A DNA stretch of 64,000 nucleotides from Psococerastis gibbosa (lineage: Eukaryota > Arthropoda > Insecta > Psocodea > Psocidae), in NCBI GenBank assembly GCA_963971405.1, contig OZ020484.1:39578770-39642769 (forward strand). Reading direction: 5' to 3'. The translations under genes and the position numbers were made by a program. Under the pieces are notes generated by a model that was given only the letters and a program-made list of their open reading frames with translations, ran no database searches and had not been told where the DNA came from. This document shows positions 1-10,426 of the stretch, piece by piece (position 1 is the first letter of the stretch; the number at the start of each line of letters is the position of its first letter).

Positions 1-2049
1 GGAATATGTGTTGAAAGCCGGGAAGTACTTCGTTGTGGCTGACCCCTTATTTCTAAAAAACCACACTTGTTAACAAATCTTGCATGTTATTTTACCCAAT
101 TAGCGGGTAGATAGGGTAATAATTTTTTGGTTTAATCGGCAGTATTTTTTAATCTTGCCAGTTAAGGAGACGCTCTTTGACATCTTTTTTTATAATTTTA
201 GTAGCCCTTTTGAGTGGGGGAAGCTTTTCTTTGAATAATTTTTTTCGTGTTGTGTCGTCCCAGTGGCGAATTACGGAAAATTTGGCTGATGAAACATGGC
301 CTTTGTTCCTTTGGTTTAGTCAACAAAGGGTGTCATATGACCCTACCGGCTTTTAGTCTCTATAGGACCTGTTATCATGAGTTAACATGATGAAACGAAG
401 AATTGAGAACAGACACAATTTGTCAGTAAAAAATTAATTAATTAAAAACAATGTGAAAAGACGAGAAACACGATAAACCACGTACTCTCTGGAATATTTG
501 CATGGCGCTAAGGTTCTCAATGCCCGAAAGGGTTATAATGCCCATTATATTACATTGGTGAGATTTTGGTTGGCATAAGATATTAGGTGCCTGCAAACAA
601 TGGGCAATAACTGCGCTATGCCTTATTATAGGGGCTCTCTTATTAACTAAAACATGAATCTCAATTTAAGAGAAAGCTGACCTTCGATATTACCATTAAA
701 TCACCCCAAAATCTGTTAGTTTATATTTAGTACATTATAAGATCTGGCCTATTCAAGTCGCTGAGGACCATTTCATACACCATATTATAAGGTATTTTTA
801 ATGTTTAATGTTATACATTTTCCATGAATTTGTTAATTCGGTAAATTTCTATCTAGTAATGTAAAGGAAACATCACTGTATCTAAACTAAGAAATTCCTT
901 ATGGCGCTGTGTATGAAATATTCCTTTACTACTTTTATAGACCAAATCTATATAACTTACGCATTAAATTAAAAAATCTAAACTATCAGATTATAGGGTG
1001 GCCACTATCTACAGTGAGCTTTATATTAACCAATATTGTATCATATTGTAATTATAACAGCCCAGTGCGTTACTGTCACGAAATTTTTCAATTTCGATAA
1101 TTTCATATAAATCTGGAAAAAAAATATTCTTATGCATAAAATAAGAAACTTTATGTGTATTAACATTTTCAGTTTCTAACTGAACACTTTTATTGACTGT
1201 ATTTTCCGAATTGATTTTGGTAAGGAATGTAGTTTGGTATACTCGCCGGCAGGCTTACTCAATAAAAAGATGACGTCATGGGTTAACTCAATGAGGACTA
1301 TGGCGGCTTTAATTTACGAACCAAATCTAGGCTATTGAATTTGGCGACCGTAAATTGAGTATGTACAGTGGTGTTCATTGTTTCGTCATGACTTGGTCTT
1401 CTTATAATTGACATTCGGCGGAAATTTGCACCGAGCAAGCCTGCCCCCGACCATTGATAGTTTGTCCTTTTCCTTAAAAAAAAAACAATTTCCCTACCTG
1501 CTCTATTTTTTATAATTCCCATTCTGAATTGTGTTTTTTTAAAACATTATTTTATAGTTAGTAGCCTAATTCATTTTGTACTGCCCATGTTGGTTGTTGG
1601 TAGCTTTAGGGATGTTTTCTTACATTTTTCATTCTTGGTTGTCAACGTCATCACATTTACAAAATATACTCAATTATACAAGTAACTATGGCACCCGAAG
1701 TATTATTTCATTGTAGTTTGTTCGGTCGAATAAATATTTATTTGTAACGTGTGCTGTATTCATTGTCCAGTTCTTAAACGTGACTGCACCATAAGGAAAA
1801 TATATAAGGATCATTTAGTATCTATTTAGTAGGATAACTGGCCCACATTCCTTGTTGGCAACGCAACATACCACGTAATTGGTTTGTTTTCGCAACTAAG
1901 AAACTGCCAGTTAACTACGTTCCAGACGCGTACCCGAACTTGGAGAAGTCATACGGGCATACTGTGGCGATTAATTATAATCTTAACCTTTTTACATTGG
2001 AAAGTGTTATTTAAATAGTTTTATTTCTATTTTTAACCCCAGGAACAGG

Positions 2050-2330
2050 TTAATACTAAACGGCATTGTAGGCCCGCTGTTACATTGTGTCATTGGTGAG
2101 CTTGACTCAGCTGTCCATTATCGCTTGTCGACGGTATAAGTTGACCAGTTTACTGGCCAATTGCCAAAAATTCATTTAGATACAATATCAATCATGTCGA
2201 AAAATCCATGGGGTCGTTGGCATTGGGCATAGACCACCATAAGTAAGCCTACGTCCGTAGAAAGCCCTTCAGGGCATTATAACTATGTGCTTATTCCAGA
2301 CTCCATTCAAACTAATAGAGCATGTAACAT
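2050..2330 (+). repeat. SINE-like interspersed repeat, copy 1
   Basis: One of about six copies of a roughly 260-bp repeat. Shared landmarks are a head with a GTTACATTGTGTCATTGGTGAG-like stretch, a middle with CCAATTGCCAA, a GGGGTCGTTGGCATTGGGCA block, and an end near GCCCTTCAGGGCATTAT. Intact copies end in an ATT tail. No clear polymerase III box was seen, so the SINE class is inferred from size, dispersal and tail. A possible 5' fragment of the same family lies near 1925-1980. Confidence 0.6.
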
Positions 2331-2658
2331 GCGTCCATTATTCCGATATATTTTTAATTTCATAAATAATTACTAGCCTAGTATTATACAGCACTGAATG
2401 AGTTGGATAAAACCATAAACTTAGAATATATCTAGAATGCTTATGGTGCATGATTGGTCAGATTTGGCTTATGTACGTTGATTTGTACCCATTTCTTGTC
2501 CCCACGGCAGCTGAGGATGTAGACCGTTATCAATATGGTGACTACTGGGTCAGCACAAGATAAGTACGCAATTTGCTAGGTGAGAGGCCTACATAAGCTA
2601 AGTACACAGAGTTTTGACAGGGTCCCGGCAGACCATAATAATAATAATTTTTTCCTTT

Positions 2659-2796
2659 GGCGCATATTCCACCAACATCAATAGTGATAGTAAATGTAGT
2701 ATTGACGTGGTAGCAGACATTTTTAGACTCTTTGATGTCTGCTACCACGTCAATACTACATTTACTATCACTATTGACGTTGGCGGAATATACGCC
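2659..2796. repeat. Foldback MITE, copy A
   Basis: The two arms are inverted repeats of each other over the whole element, leaving only a short loop with TTTTTAGACTCTTT. Ends read GGCGCATATTCC and GGAATATACGCC. The arms contain the GTGGTAGCAGACAT core shared with the foldbacks at 30018 and 45782. The mirror-image open reading frames here on both strands are a consequence of the palindrome and not genes. Confidence 0.75.
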
Positions 2797-3229
2797 TGAT
2801 GGCTTATGGTTAAAGGGTGCTCCGTAAGGGACATTATGGCTCCTATTATTCATTCTATTTAATTTAATTTCTTTGATATCGCCGCCGAGTAGTGCCGCCG
2901 TAGTGTTTTCCAGATACCACCCCCTTGATAGTTGATAGAATAAGTCTAAATTATACTTTAAATGTGGCCTAGTTATAAAATTTAAACTGAATTAATTTAT
3001 AACTTTTTTGGTTTCTTTCACAATAGATAACATATTTGAAACTTCGCGTGCTTTTTTCTGACACTACTTAGGTGGGATGTAAAAATTAAAAATTCGGAAA
3101 ACTCCAAAATTCCGCACCTATACAGTATTTTTTCAAAAAACTTCCTCAGGGAAGCCTCCAGGCCCCGGTGTAGTTTGAATAAGTCTTGGTCTGTCACTCA
3201 CTCAAAATTTTACTGCTGTAGAAATAGAA

Positions 3230-3891
3230 GTTGAAATGAAATCAATCAATCAATATAATATAATCATACTATATGTACATTTGAGAGACAAAAAATACTG
3301 TGGACCCGATAGGCCGTGGCCCGTGATGGGTCCAGAACAACTGTTATTGTTAATACTAATTATAATAATAGTAAATAGGAAATCCAAACAATAATATAGG
3401 AAATGTAAATAAGTTAGTAGGGAGCATTATAGGCCTATTTAATTGTAGTTAGGAACTATTTGAGATAAATATTCTGAATTGTTAGAATTTAGGAATTGGC
3501 TAATTTGAGTCTGGAAATATTTAATATTTGATACCGGTAGTTGTTTTATTTCATCTGGTAGTCTGTTGTAAGCTAAGATAGATAAATATGCATGAGTATG
3601 TTGAAAATTGGATGATTGATACTTGGGTATTTGTAGATTGTTATTCACACCTAAGCGAGTCGCCCTGCCATGTTGAATGAAATCGACTTGTCCTTCTGGT
3701 GTTGAGTTTGTGATGAAACGATACAAGAGCAATTGTTTAATATAAAGTGATTGTAGAGTCGGGACGTTTAACTCTGTAAATAGACCCTCTGAAGGGTATC
3801 TATACGGTTTATTTAGACTGACCCTAAGAATGTGTTTCAACGCTATTTTGATAGGGTATTGATGTAATTGGTGAGCACCACCCCAAGCCAA
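3230..3891 (-). mobile_element. LINE (non-LTR retrotransposon) 3' fragment
   Basis: A 150-codon open frame at 3439-3891 reads like the C-terminus of a Jockey/CR1-type reverse transcriptase ORF2. It has the block KIALKHILRVSLNKPYRYPS, then TLQSLYIKQLLLYRF, then YNRLPDEIKQLPV, a pattern typical of the end of these proteins. It is 5' truncated at a stop at its upstream edge. About 200 bp of 3' UTR follow, ending near TGATT-type repeats around 3238-3255 (read on the minus strand). Confidence 0.7.
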
Positions 3892-4416
3892 GATGCTTAA
3901 GATAGAAATAAAGTGTCTCTCTATACTAATTTTTTATTCTTTTTAGCTTTGAATTAATAAAATAATAATGTGATGTAGGCCTACCTACATTCTTGAGGAT
4001 CACTGTTCATAAAAACCCATCTTCGAAAATACCTGGCTAAGGCCTTGCATGTCAATAGGTATTGTAATGCTCGTAGTCAGGCAAGGGTAAGTTCACTGCT
4101 AATTATTGATATATTTAAAAATTCTACAATATAGTTTACTTACTTACTTACTAGCCAACACTCACCCTCGGCATGTCGGCAATATAGCTTACGGATCCAT
4201 CCCTCCTCCTGGAAAATGTCCGTTGTTGCGGCCCTGGTGCGAGATAAACATGGGCCTTGTAAAAATGCACGGTAAAATACATTACATTGCATTATTTGTT
4301 TAATGGGTTTCGCTCACTTTTTCACCACAATTTCATGTTTCCACCTCTGTTGTAAAAATTGGTCTTCAAACATAATGTGCAAGTAAATCTTGTGACGCAT
4401 GATTATAAATATTCTA

Positions 4417-4422
4417 TTTATT
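4417..4422 (-). terminator. Candidate JKAMP poly(A) signal AATAAA
   Basis: TTTATT on the plus strand reads AATAAA on the gene strand, 10 nt after the JKAMP stop. Such a short 3' UTR is unusual, so a more distal signal may be used instead. Confidence 0.3.
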
Positions 4423-4431
4423 TGTTCAATG

Positions 4432-4724
4432 TCACTCCAAATGCTGTTTTCTTGGATCCGTACATTCTGTGGTGAGAATGTAAAATGCGGCTGGCAAGGG
4501 AACCAGGGCCAAAAGAGCGCCATGGAATTTGAGATCTTTCATTTGCGTAATGGCGATAATGCCAAAGGCATGGAGTAACCAATGGCCTAGCACAATGACG
4601 GCATTCCTTAAATTTGTGACCGAGCTAAGTACCAGTCCCCGAGTAGACTGATCAGCTTTAAAGGCAAAATGTCTTGCACTAGATATTAGCGATAGGACGA
4701 TCACTATATAAGGATAGGTGTAAT
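4432..4724 (-). CDS. JKAMP: JKAMP exon 5 (terminal)
   Basis: Acceptor TTTCTTACAG precedes 4724. It encodes the last transmembrane helices (YPYIVIVLSLISSARH, GHWLLHAFGIIAITQMKDL, LLALVPLPAAFYIL) and ends ECTDPRKQHLE before TGA. The codon for Tyr is split with exon 4, producing the conserved YY. Confidence 0.92.
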
Positions 4725-7700
4725 CTGTAAGAAACAAAAGAAAAAGACATTATGAACAGTTACCGAATAGCACAGGAGCATCGATTAGGGTGACCCGACG
4801 TTCCCCTTTAGGGAGATTCATTTACCTATTGAAACGGCGACCAATATTCGACTACCGGAAAATTTCTTCACATGTTTTCATTTCATAGCCCCCTGAGTCT
4901 AAAATTTAAATAAATTCATAACTCAGTCTCATTGGTCGTGGATAACACGTGATTGAAATCCTGTAGTTTTATTTGGTAATCAACACTTTTTACGACAAAT
5001 CAACGATTTCAAGATGGCGACCAGTCACAGTGAAAATGATCTGACACGTGCACATAAGGTCAGCCGATACTAGAGTGTTGTAAGCATTAACATTCCATCC
5101 ACTTGCTTATCCGATAAGCAGAGTACTATTCTCACCGTAGTTTAACTTATATGTACCTAGTCTCGCCAAATATTGTGTTACAAAGTTTGTAATATTAATA
5201 AATTAATCAAGTAGACACTTTTGTTGTAAATAAATGAATGATTCACAAAGTTTATCATTTTATACACAAAACATTAAAATTTCACTAAAATACAACTTTA
5301 AATAGCTGACTTACGAGGGAGCAAAGAGGACCGGGTGGTAGTAATTGCGCTGTTCAAATGTGTCAAGTCTAGCCTAGTCAAATTTTCAAGATGCTCACTC
5401 CTCAGCTCTTCTCAAGAAAGTTTGCATATCGTACCATCAAACGATACAATGAAACCCAAAGCATCCAAGACAGGAGAAAAACTGGACGCCCCCGGACAGT
5501 AAGGACTCCAGCAGCCATCAATGTGATCAGGGAGTGGATGCGGCGAAAACTCACGCGTAATCAGCATGTGATGAAGGCAATTAAGAAGATATAGGCAATT
5601 TGCCGTATCATCAGCGATGACTTAGGCATGAAGGCCTATCGACGGTCAGTGGGCCATCTCTTTATGGCCCATTTGAAGGCAATGCTAAGGCATTACTTTC
5701 ATGGCACGCTCAAAATGGCCATGAAAACATCCTCTTCACAGATAAAAAACTATTCACTGTGGAAGAATATTTCAACAAAAATAATGACAAGGTGTACGCA
5801 AGGACATCTCATGAAGCGAAAAATGTTGTTCCGAGGATTATGCGAGGCCACCATCCAGCGGCAGTGATGGTATGGTGGGGTGTGTCTTGCAAAGGCGTGA
5901 CCGCGCTTCATTTCTGTGAAAAAGGCGTCAAAGTTTACCAAGAAACTGTACTTGAGCCAGTTGTGAAACCCCTTAGTACTACCTTATTTGACGACAAGCC
6001 CTGGGTCTTCCAGCAAGCATACAAGGCAAAGAGTTCTCAAGAGTGGCTGGCTCGGAACATACCAGCATTTATAAAGGAGTGAAATTGGCCTTCAGCTAGC
6101 CCAGACCTCAACCTCCTGGACTATAAATTGTGGTCAATCTTGAGGGCCAAGGTCTGTTCTAGGGTCCATCGAAATTTGGATTCCCTAAAAAAGTCTCAAG
6201 TGGCAGCAGCAGCAGAAATATCCGAAGAAACGTTGCGTGCCGCTATAGGTGAATGGCTTTTGGGCCTGTGTGAAAGCTAGAGGCGGCCATATCGAATATT
6301 TTTTTTGTATTTAAGTGCTGAAATATTGATTATTAAATATTAAAAGTTTACGATCTATTGCTCTCTTAATTTTGGATTACTTTAACAAAATGTTTGTAAC
6401 AGAACATATGGCGAGACTAGATGGATTAGCTTTTCCAACAAACAGGCAGAAGTTATGAGTGAATTGGACACCCCACTGCGCGTTTTTTGTAGAAAGTCGA
6501 ATTTCTCATGAAATAGCGATGATATTGTATGAGTAGAAGAAATGCTCGTTTACCCTCAATACACTCACTGAGGAAGCTCTAGATATGCGAAAATTAAAAA
6601 AAAAAAAAATGGCCACTTACATATAATTCCGCCCAGAGTGGCTTGGAATAGAGCGAGAATTGGATAAAAGTAAAGCCCGGCATAGATTGTCATTTTTCCA
6701 TTGTTTAAGTGACTTGAAAGCCACGGTCTTAGCAGCAGCATCATCAATGTTGCAAGCGCGTAGAATATGAAAACAATAGTGTACCTAAAAGTTAATATTA
6801 ATTTAAATCAATGATAATAATAAATAATGACTATTTTTTTTAACACAACTTTTATCGAATTGTTATTACCTTAGAACTAAAGTGAGCACTCACTTACTCA
6901 CACACACACATAATAGGGAAAATAACTATAAAACCAATCTGATAGTTACGTATAAAGGCAACTTCACCTAAAAGGCAACTTTTCATAGAGAACACGAAGG
7001 AAATAAGTTAGTTTAAATTAACTAACTTCAATTTGTGACTCGTTCCCATACTTGCCTATTTGGATAAGTGGAGCAAACGCCAATTAAACAGTCAATGGTA
7101 AGTACGGTATGTCTCAGCTTGCCCATTGGCACTAATCGATGTGGATTGACATCGAGTTGAGGAGTGTTATCTAAGGAGTTAACCAATTTGCCAATAGCTA
7201 GAAATTCAATCAGTAACAATACCGATCATTTCTGAAAATCCTTGACTTTGGAATTAGTCGTTATAATAAACCCCCGGCTGAAATCAATAGGATCGCCACG
7301 TTGGACGGCTTCAGGAGTGCTTTGGTTAAAATTATGCGGAATAGTTAATTGCACAGATTTTGTGGTATAACTAAATTAACTTTACTGTGATCAATGGATT
7401 ATTGGCAATCATTAGCATCACATACTACTATCAACAACAACAACAACATACTTACATAGGGTAAACAGCTTCCTGAGTGCAGTGTAATACGACATCATAA
7501 TTTGGATTAGGATTATGAAACAATGTGTACCAGTCGGAAAGCTGTTGAGTCTTGCACGATCTAATACGGAAAGTTCCCACAGGGTCAATGAGGAGGAGTG
7601 TCGCAACAGCAGCTAATACAACTTCTAACAATGCTGACGTGTGGAGTAATAAAGCTTCTTTTGTAAACCTGTAAGCAATGATGATGGTTATGGAGGACCA

Positions 7701-9437
7701 CATGTCCTTTACACCAAAACATGCACAATGTACTCATTTTATGAGTCTTGTACGACAAATTTACAGAAACAGTACCAGTGAACCTCTACATGCTTTCCTA
7801 TATCATCAATTAGTATAGATACCGACCGAGATAGATAATGTAAGTAGTTCCATGGCAAATAATTTTCCTAGGGTTATATTTCGGTTGCCTCGACTTCTCC
7901 TGTCCCAAAATCTCTGAATTGATCGATGGGACGATTGCTTACCCAAGAACGGGCAGATCAATATAATACAGTAATAATGGCAAGGTCCGTATGCAATGTA
8001 TTGGAACATAAATTATTCACGATTTCTTCAATAAATAATTTTGTATTCAGAACATTAAGTTCTTGGGAAAGCAACCTGTTCGGGTTGATTACCCTATTTA
8101 ACACCTTAAACATATCTGAACCTACATGTCGAATTTCATCAAAATCCATCGAGTAGTTTGCCTACAGTTTGGGTCACCAAAAAAGTTAACACTCCAGAAT
8201 TCAAGACTCCCCAATAAGAAGCTACAGTTCAAAAACTTACTTTCTCAAACTAATGGTAAAGTCAATGCAGAACCAATGCAGAATCAGAGCAATGAGAGCC
8301 ATGAAGAATAAATACGACCAATCATAAAATTCAGGACTGTTCGTACAAGGTATGCAATATGGACCATTTGTCCTGAAACCTAGAATAAGACAGAAAGAAT
8401 TTATTAGTAGGCTCTACTATCAATTTACTAGCTATATACTGTACACATTCAATTGTGTCAGAAATATTCGGAGATATGATTTTTATGAACCTAAACAAAT
8501 AATGTCAGAAAGCTATATCAGTAATCACAGGTTAAAAATTATCCTCAAGCTACAAAACCCTCTGGTGTGAAGGTCACCAAAATCCCTCATGGGTGAATCG
8601 GAAAAAAAAATTGATTTTAGATTTGAGGACAAAATACCGTTTTCGTAACTATATGTGTAACTTCGTCGTAAGAATATGTGACGACCGCATGCCGAAAAAG
8701 ATGTACAAAGCAAACATGACAGGAAGGTGACTGGCCGGACGTCCTCGAAAACGCTGGAGGGATGCGACCGATGAGTTGGAAACTGACCTTGGCGAGTTGG
8801 GAGTCCATAGGTGGTGGAGCGCTGTTCGAAACCAAATATTGATTCTATGTTCAAAACCGGGATCAATGGAGGAGTGTTGTCGAGAACGCCAAAGCCCATC
8901 AAGGGCTGTAGAGCAAGAAGAAGGAAATGTGGAACTATATTCATTTGTTTTGTCTAAATTTTAGTTTCCTACCTTTTAGTTGTGCTTCTATTAAAATCTG
9001 ATATTTGGCCTCAAATCCAACAAAGATGTTTTGTCCTGATTTATCTAGGCGCATGCATCAAACCAGCTAGTATTACAAATAGGCCTATGACCATTGGCCA
9101 CTGCGATTATGGGATAGTCTAAGAGCTGGCGACGCCTTTAGGAGGCCAATAGGGTATATTTATAGTTTTCTACTAAGTGATTTCTACAATATATGTAATA
9201 ATGTATAATAATAATATAATATAATTCGTCAGAATTCAGACTTTCCCGTCTGTTGTCAATAATTTTTCACTTACTTACTTCACTGTCTCCCAATCCCTAA
9301 CTATCTCATTATAATAGATAGGCTTACTAAGTTTACTTTAGGGTATTTTTCATACCTCGCGGGCATGCTCCACAGTCACTAATACTCCCGTTTTCAAATA
9401 CTGTGCGCCCGCAATATTTTCCAGGGCAGTGATCCAT
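4432..9437 (-). CDS. JKAMP: JKAMP: JNK1/MAPK8-associated membrane protein (complete, 5 exons)
   Basis: Spliced from 9356-9437, 8241-8379, 7456-7668, 6621-6784 and 4432-4724; the sum of 891 nt gives 296 residues plus stop with all phases closing. The family is a multi-pass ER membrane protein that binds JNK1 and recruits proteasome and ERAD components to the ER (established for mammals). Seen here: an N-terminal Cys-rich segment (MDHCPGKYCGRTVF, CGACPRG, YCIPCTNSPEFYDW), a first hydrophobic helix (LFFMALIALILHW), LLEVVLAAVATLLLIDPVG, the conserved LSDWYTLFHNPNP and HCTQEAVYPMYTIVFIFYA blocks, then YYTYPYIVIVLSLI and GHWLLHAFGIIAI. The start is chosen because an in-frame TGA directly precedes this ATG and it lies just before the first Cys. 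Length and order match the human protein closely. Confidence 0.93.
5160..6417 (+). mobile_element. Mariner/Tc1-type transposon, dead copy, complete ends
   Basis: Terminal inverted repeats start GTCTCGCCAAATATTGTG on the left and mirror as CATATGGCGAGAC on the right, flanked on both sides by TA, the expected target duplication. Inside, the plus strand reads as a mariner transposase broken by stops and frameshifts: a helix-turn-helix part at 5391-5590 (TGRPRTVRTPAAINVI), LFTDKK near 5740, HHPAAVMVWWGVSCKGVT at 5850-5900 and SPDLNLLDYKLW near 6095. The stretch holding the second catalytic Asp (normally FQQDSAPAH) is deleted: VFQQ runs straight into AYKAKSSQEWL. It sits in the last JKAMP intron. 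Confidence 0.88.
6621..6784 (-). CDS. JKAMP: JKAMP exon 4
   Basis: Flanked by acceptor TTAACTTTTAG and donor GTAAGT. Encodes YTIVFIFYALATLMMLLLRP, SSHLNNGKMTIYAGLYFYPI and ATLGGII. It begins in the third base of the Met codon split with exon 3. Confidence 0.92.
7025..7270 (+). repeat. SINE-like interspersed repeat, degenerate copy 2
   Basis: Shares GTCTCAGCTTGCCCATTGGC, GATGTGGATTGACATCGAG and TTAACCAATTTGCCAATAGC with the better copies near 14.9, 27.5 and 46.4 kb, in the same orientation as copy 1. It lies in JKAMP intron 3. Confidence 0.5.
7456..7668 (-). CDS. JKAMP: JKAMP exon 3
   Basis: Acceptor CATTGCTTACAG and donor GTAAGT. Encodes FTKEALLLHTSALLEVVLAA, ATLLLIDPVGTFRIRSC and LSDWYTLFHNPNPNYDVVL, which are highly conserved family blocks. 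Confidence 0.93.
7785..8160 (+). repeat. Partial copy of the 850-bp R1 repeat
   Basis: Diverged match to the first half of the repeats at 12108 and 59497. Shared landmarks are ACATGCTTTCC, GGCAAATAATTTTCCTAGGGT, AATAATGGCA, GGGAAAGCAACCTGTTCGG and TTTAACACCTTAAACAT. It ends abruptly in JKAMP intron 2. Confidence 0.55.
8241..8379 (-). CDS. JKAMP: JKAMP exon 2
   Basis: Acceptor CTTATTCTAG and donor GTAAGT. Encodes GFRTNGPYCIPCTNSPEFYD and WSYLFFMALIALILHWFCI, i.e. the end of the Cys-rich domain and the first transmembrane helix. Confidence 0.93.
8690..8940 (+). mobile_element. RTE-like LINE 3' tail, copy 1
   Basis: The plus strand reads a GRPRKRWRDATDELETDLGE-type block, then ends at GAGTGTTGTCGAGAACGCCA, AAGCCCATCAAGGGCTGTAG and a GAAGAAGGA tail. 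The same tail recurs at about 18600-18690 and 42280-42415. It is 5' truncated with no catalytic domain left, and lies in JKAMP intron 1. Confidence 0.6.
9356..9437 (-). CDS. JKAMP: JKAMP exon 1 (coding start)
   Basis: ATG at 9437-9435 is preceded in frame by TGA. Encodes MDHCPGKYCGRTVFENG, then SISDCGACPRG, ending at donor GTATGA. The CxxxYCG and CGxCPRG spacing matches the family N-terminus. Confidence 0.9.
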
Positions 9438-10426
9438 TCATTCACATTTAACTACTTTCCAATTTTTAAATTTAAAATTTGGATTTATGTGCAGATGTAT
9501 GTATATATTTATAAACAAAAGACATTCAAAGACAAACCTTAACTTGTCTGTGACATGTGTTAAAAAAAGCTAGTGTTTCATCTGTCGACTGTCGCAATTT
9601 GTAAATTTTTGCCGCCAACTTTTAAATTTAACTTCATATTATTTTAGAAATTATTAACAGTTCCAAACCATGTTACATTTTCTGAATTATTCAAAAAGAA
9701 ATGACTAATTAGCATATCTGGGAGGAATAGCACATTATTAAGTATAAATCAAGTTGAATCTTACTCATAGAGCCGTGAAACTTGGCCCCGGGAACAAGGC
9801 TCCTGACCACGCACTCACTGGTGTAGGCTATTACGCTCCAGCGAATCGGCATAAAATGGTGCTTTTTAGCTTATTTTCATTTTGATAATCTAGTACTATT
9901 GTAATTAGTATGAATATAGTATAAAAAGTTATAAAAATGGATTTCATAACATCTTTAATGAAAAAAGTTCAGGAGCAATTAAAAAAGTATAACTGCACTG
10001 CATGCCAGAATGTCGGGTTGTTCCCAGACATTAATGATAACAAAATAAAAAATGTGTTAGTTATAAAATATTATCGTTGGTAGACACAATAATGCAGTTA
10101 GACACTCAAGTCAAATTAGTGTTGTCATTCTTCCAACAGCTCCACTTGTCCATTATTTCTCCATTTGTCACAATGTAGTCAATGCAGTTCTGAAGATCAA
10201 AACTTTTCCAGAAAATAAACTTGCATTAAATTAATTGAGTAGGTAATAAGCCTCATTAAATGTAACATAAAAGGTTTTGTTTTCAATGTTCCATCGCTTT
10301 TCACTGAAACCTTTTTTGCACGAGTAACGGTCGGTTGGAATTGGTCAATACTCAATAGCATTCTTAGTACTTGCGTCGCAGGAAACGAAAACACTTTGCC
10401 ACCCCCCCCCCCCCCCTAACGATTAT
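9438..10426. other. Intergenic gap between PELP1 stop and JKAMP start
   Basis: About 1 kb that must hold the PELP1 3' UTR end and the JKAMP promoter and 5' UTR. I see no convincing TATA box, no additional exon and no AATAAA on the gene strand. A run of 15 C (10402-10416) followed by TAACG sits 11 nt downstream of the PELP1 stop. Confidence 0.5.

Larger units (their letters stand above)
1..4431. other. Region downstream of JKAMP, repeat-rich, no host gene recognised
   Basis: No exon-like reading frame with family resemblance was found here on either strand. The first 1.9 kb is AT-rich sequence in which I see nothing identifiable. From 2050 onward it contains a SINE-like copy, a foldback element and a LINE 3' fragment, listed separately. 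The JKAMP 3' UTR must extend into the right end. Confidence 0.6.

Noticed and set aside
2542-2853. Overlapping open frames on both strands with the same internal peptide
   Set aside because: The mirror peptides come from the palindromic foldback element, not from a gene. The same applies to 29981-30289.
8126-8570. Plus-strand small ORFs at 8126-8311 and 8352-8570
   Set aside because: They overlap JKAMP exon 2 in antisense and an R1 fragment; no homology.
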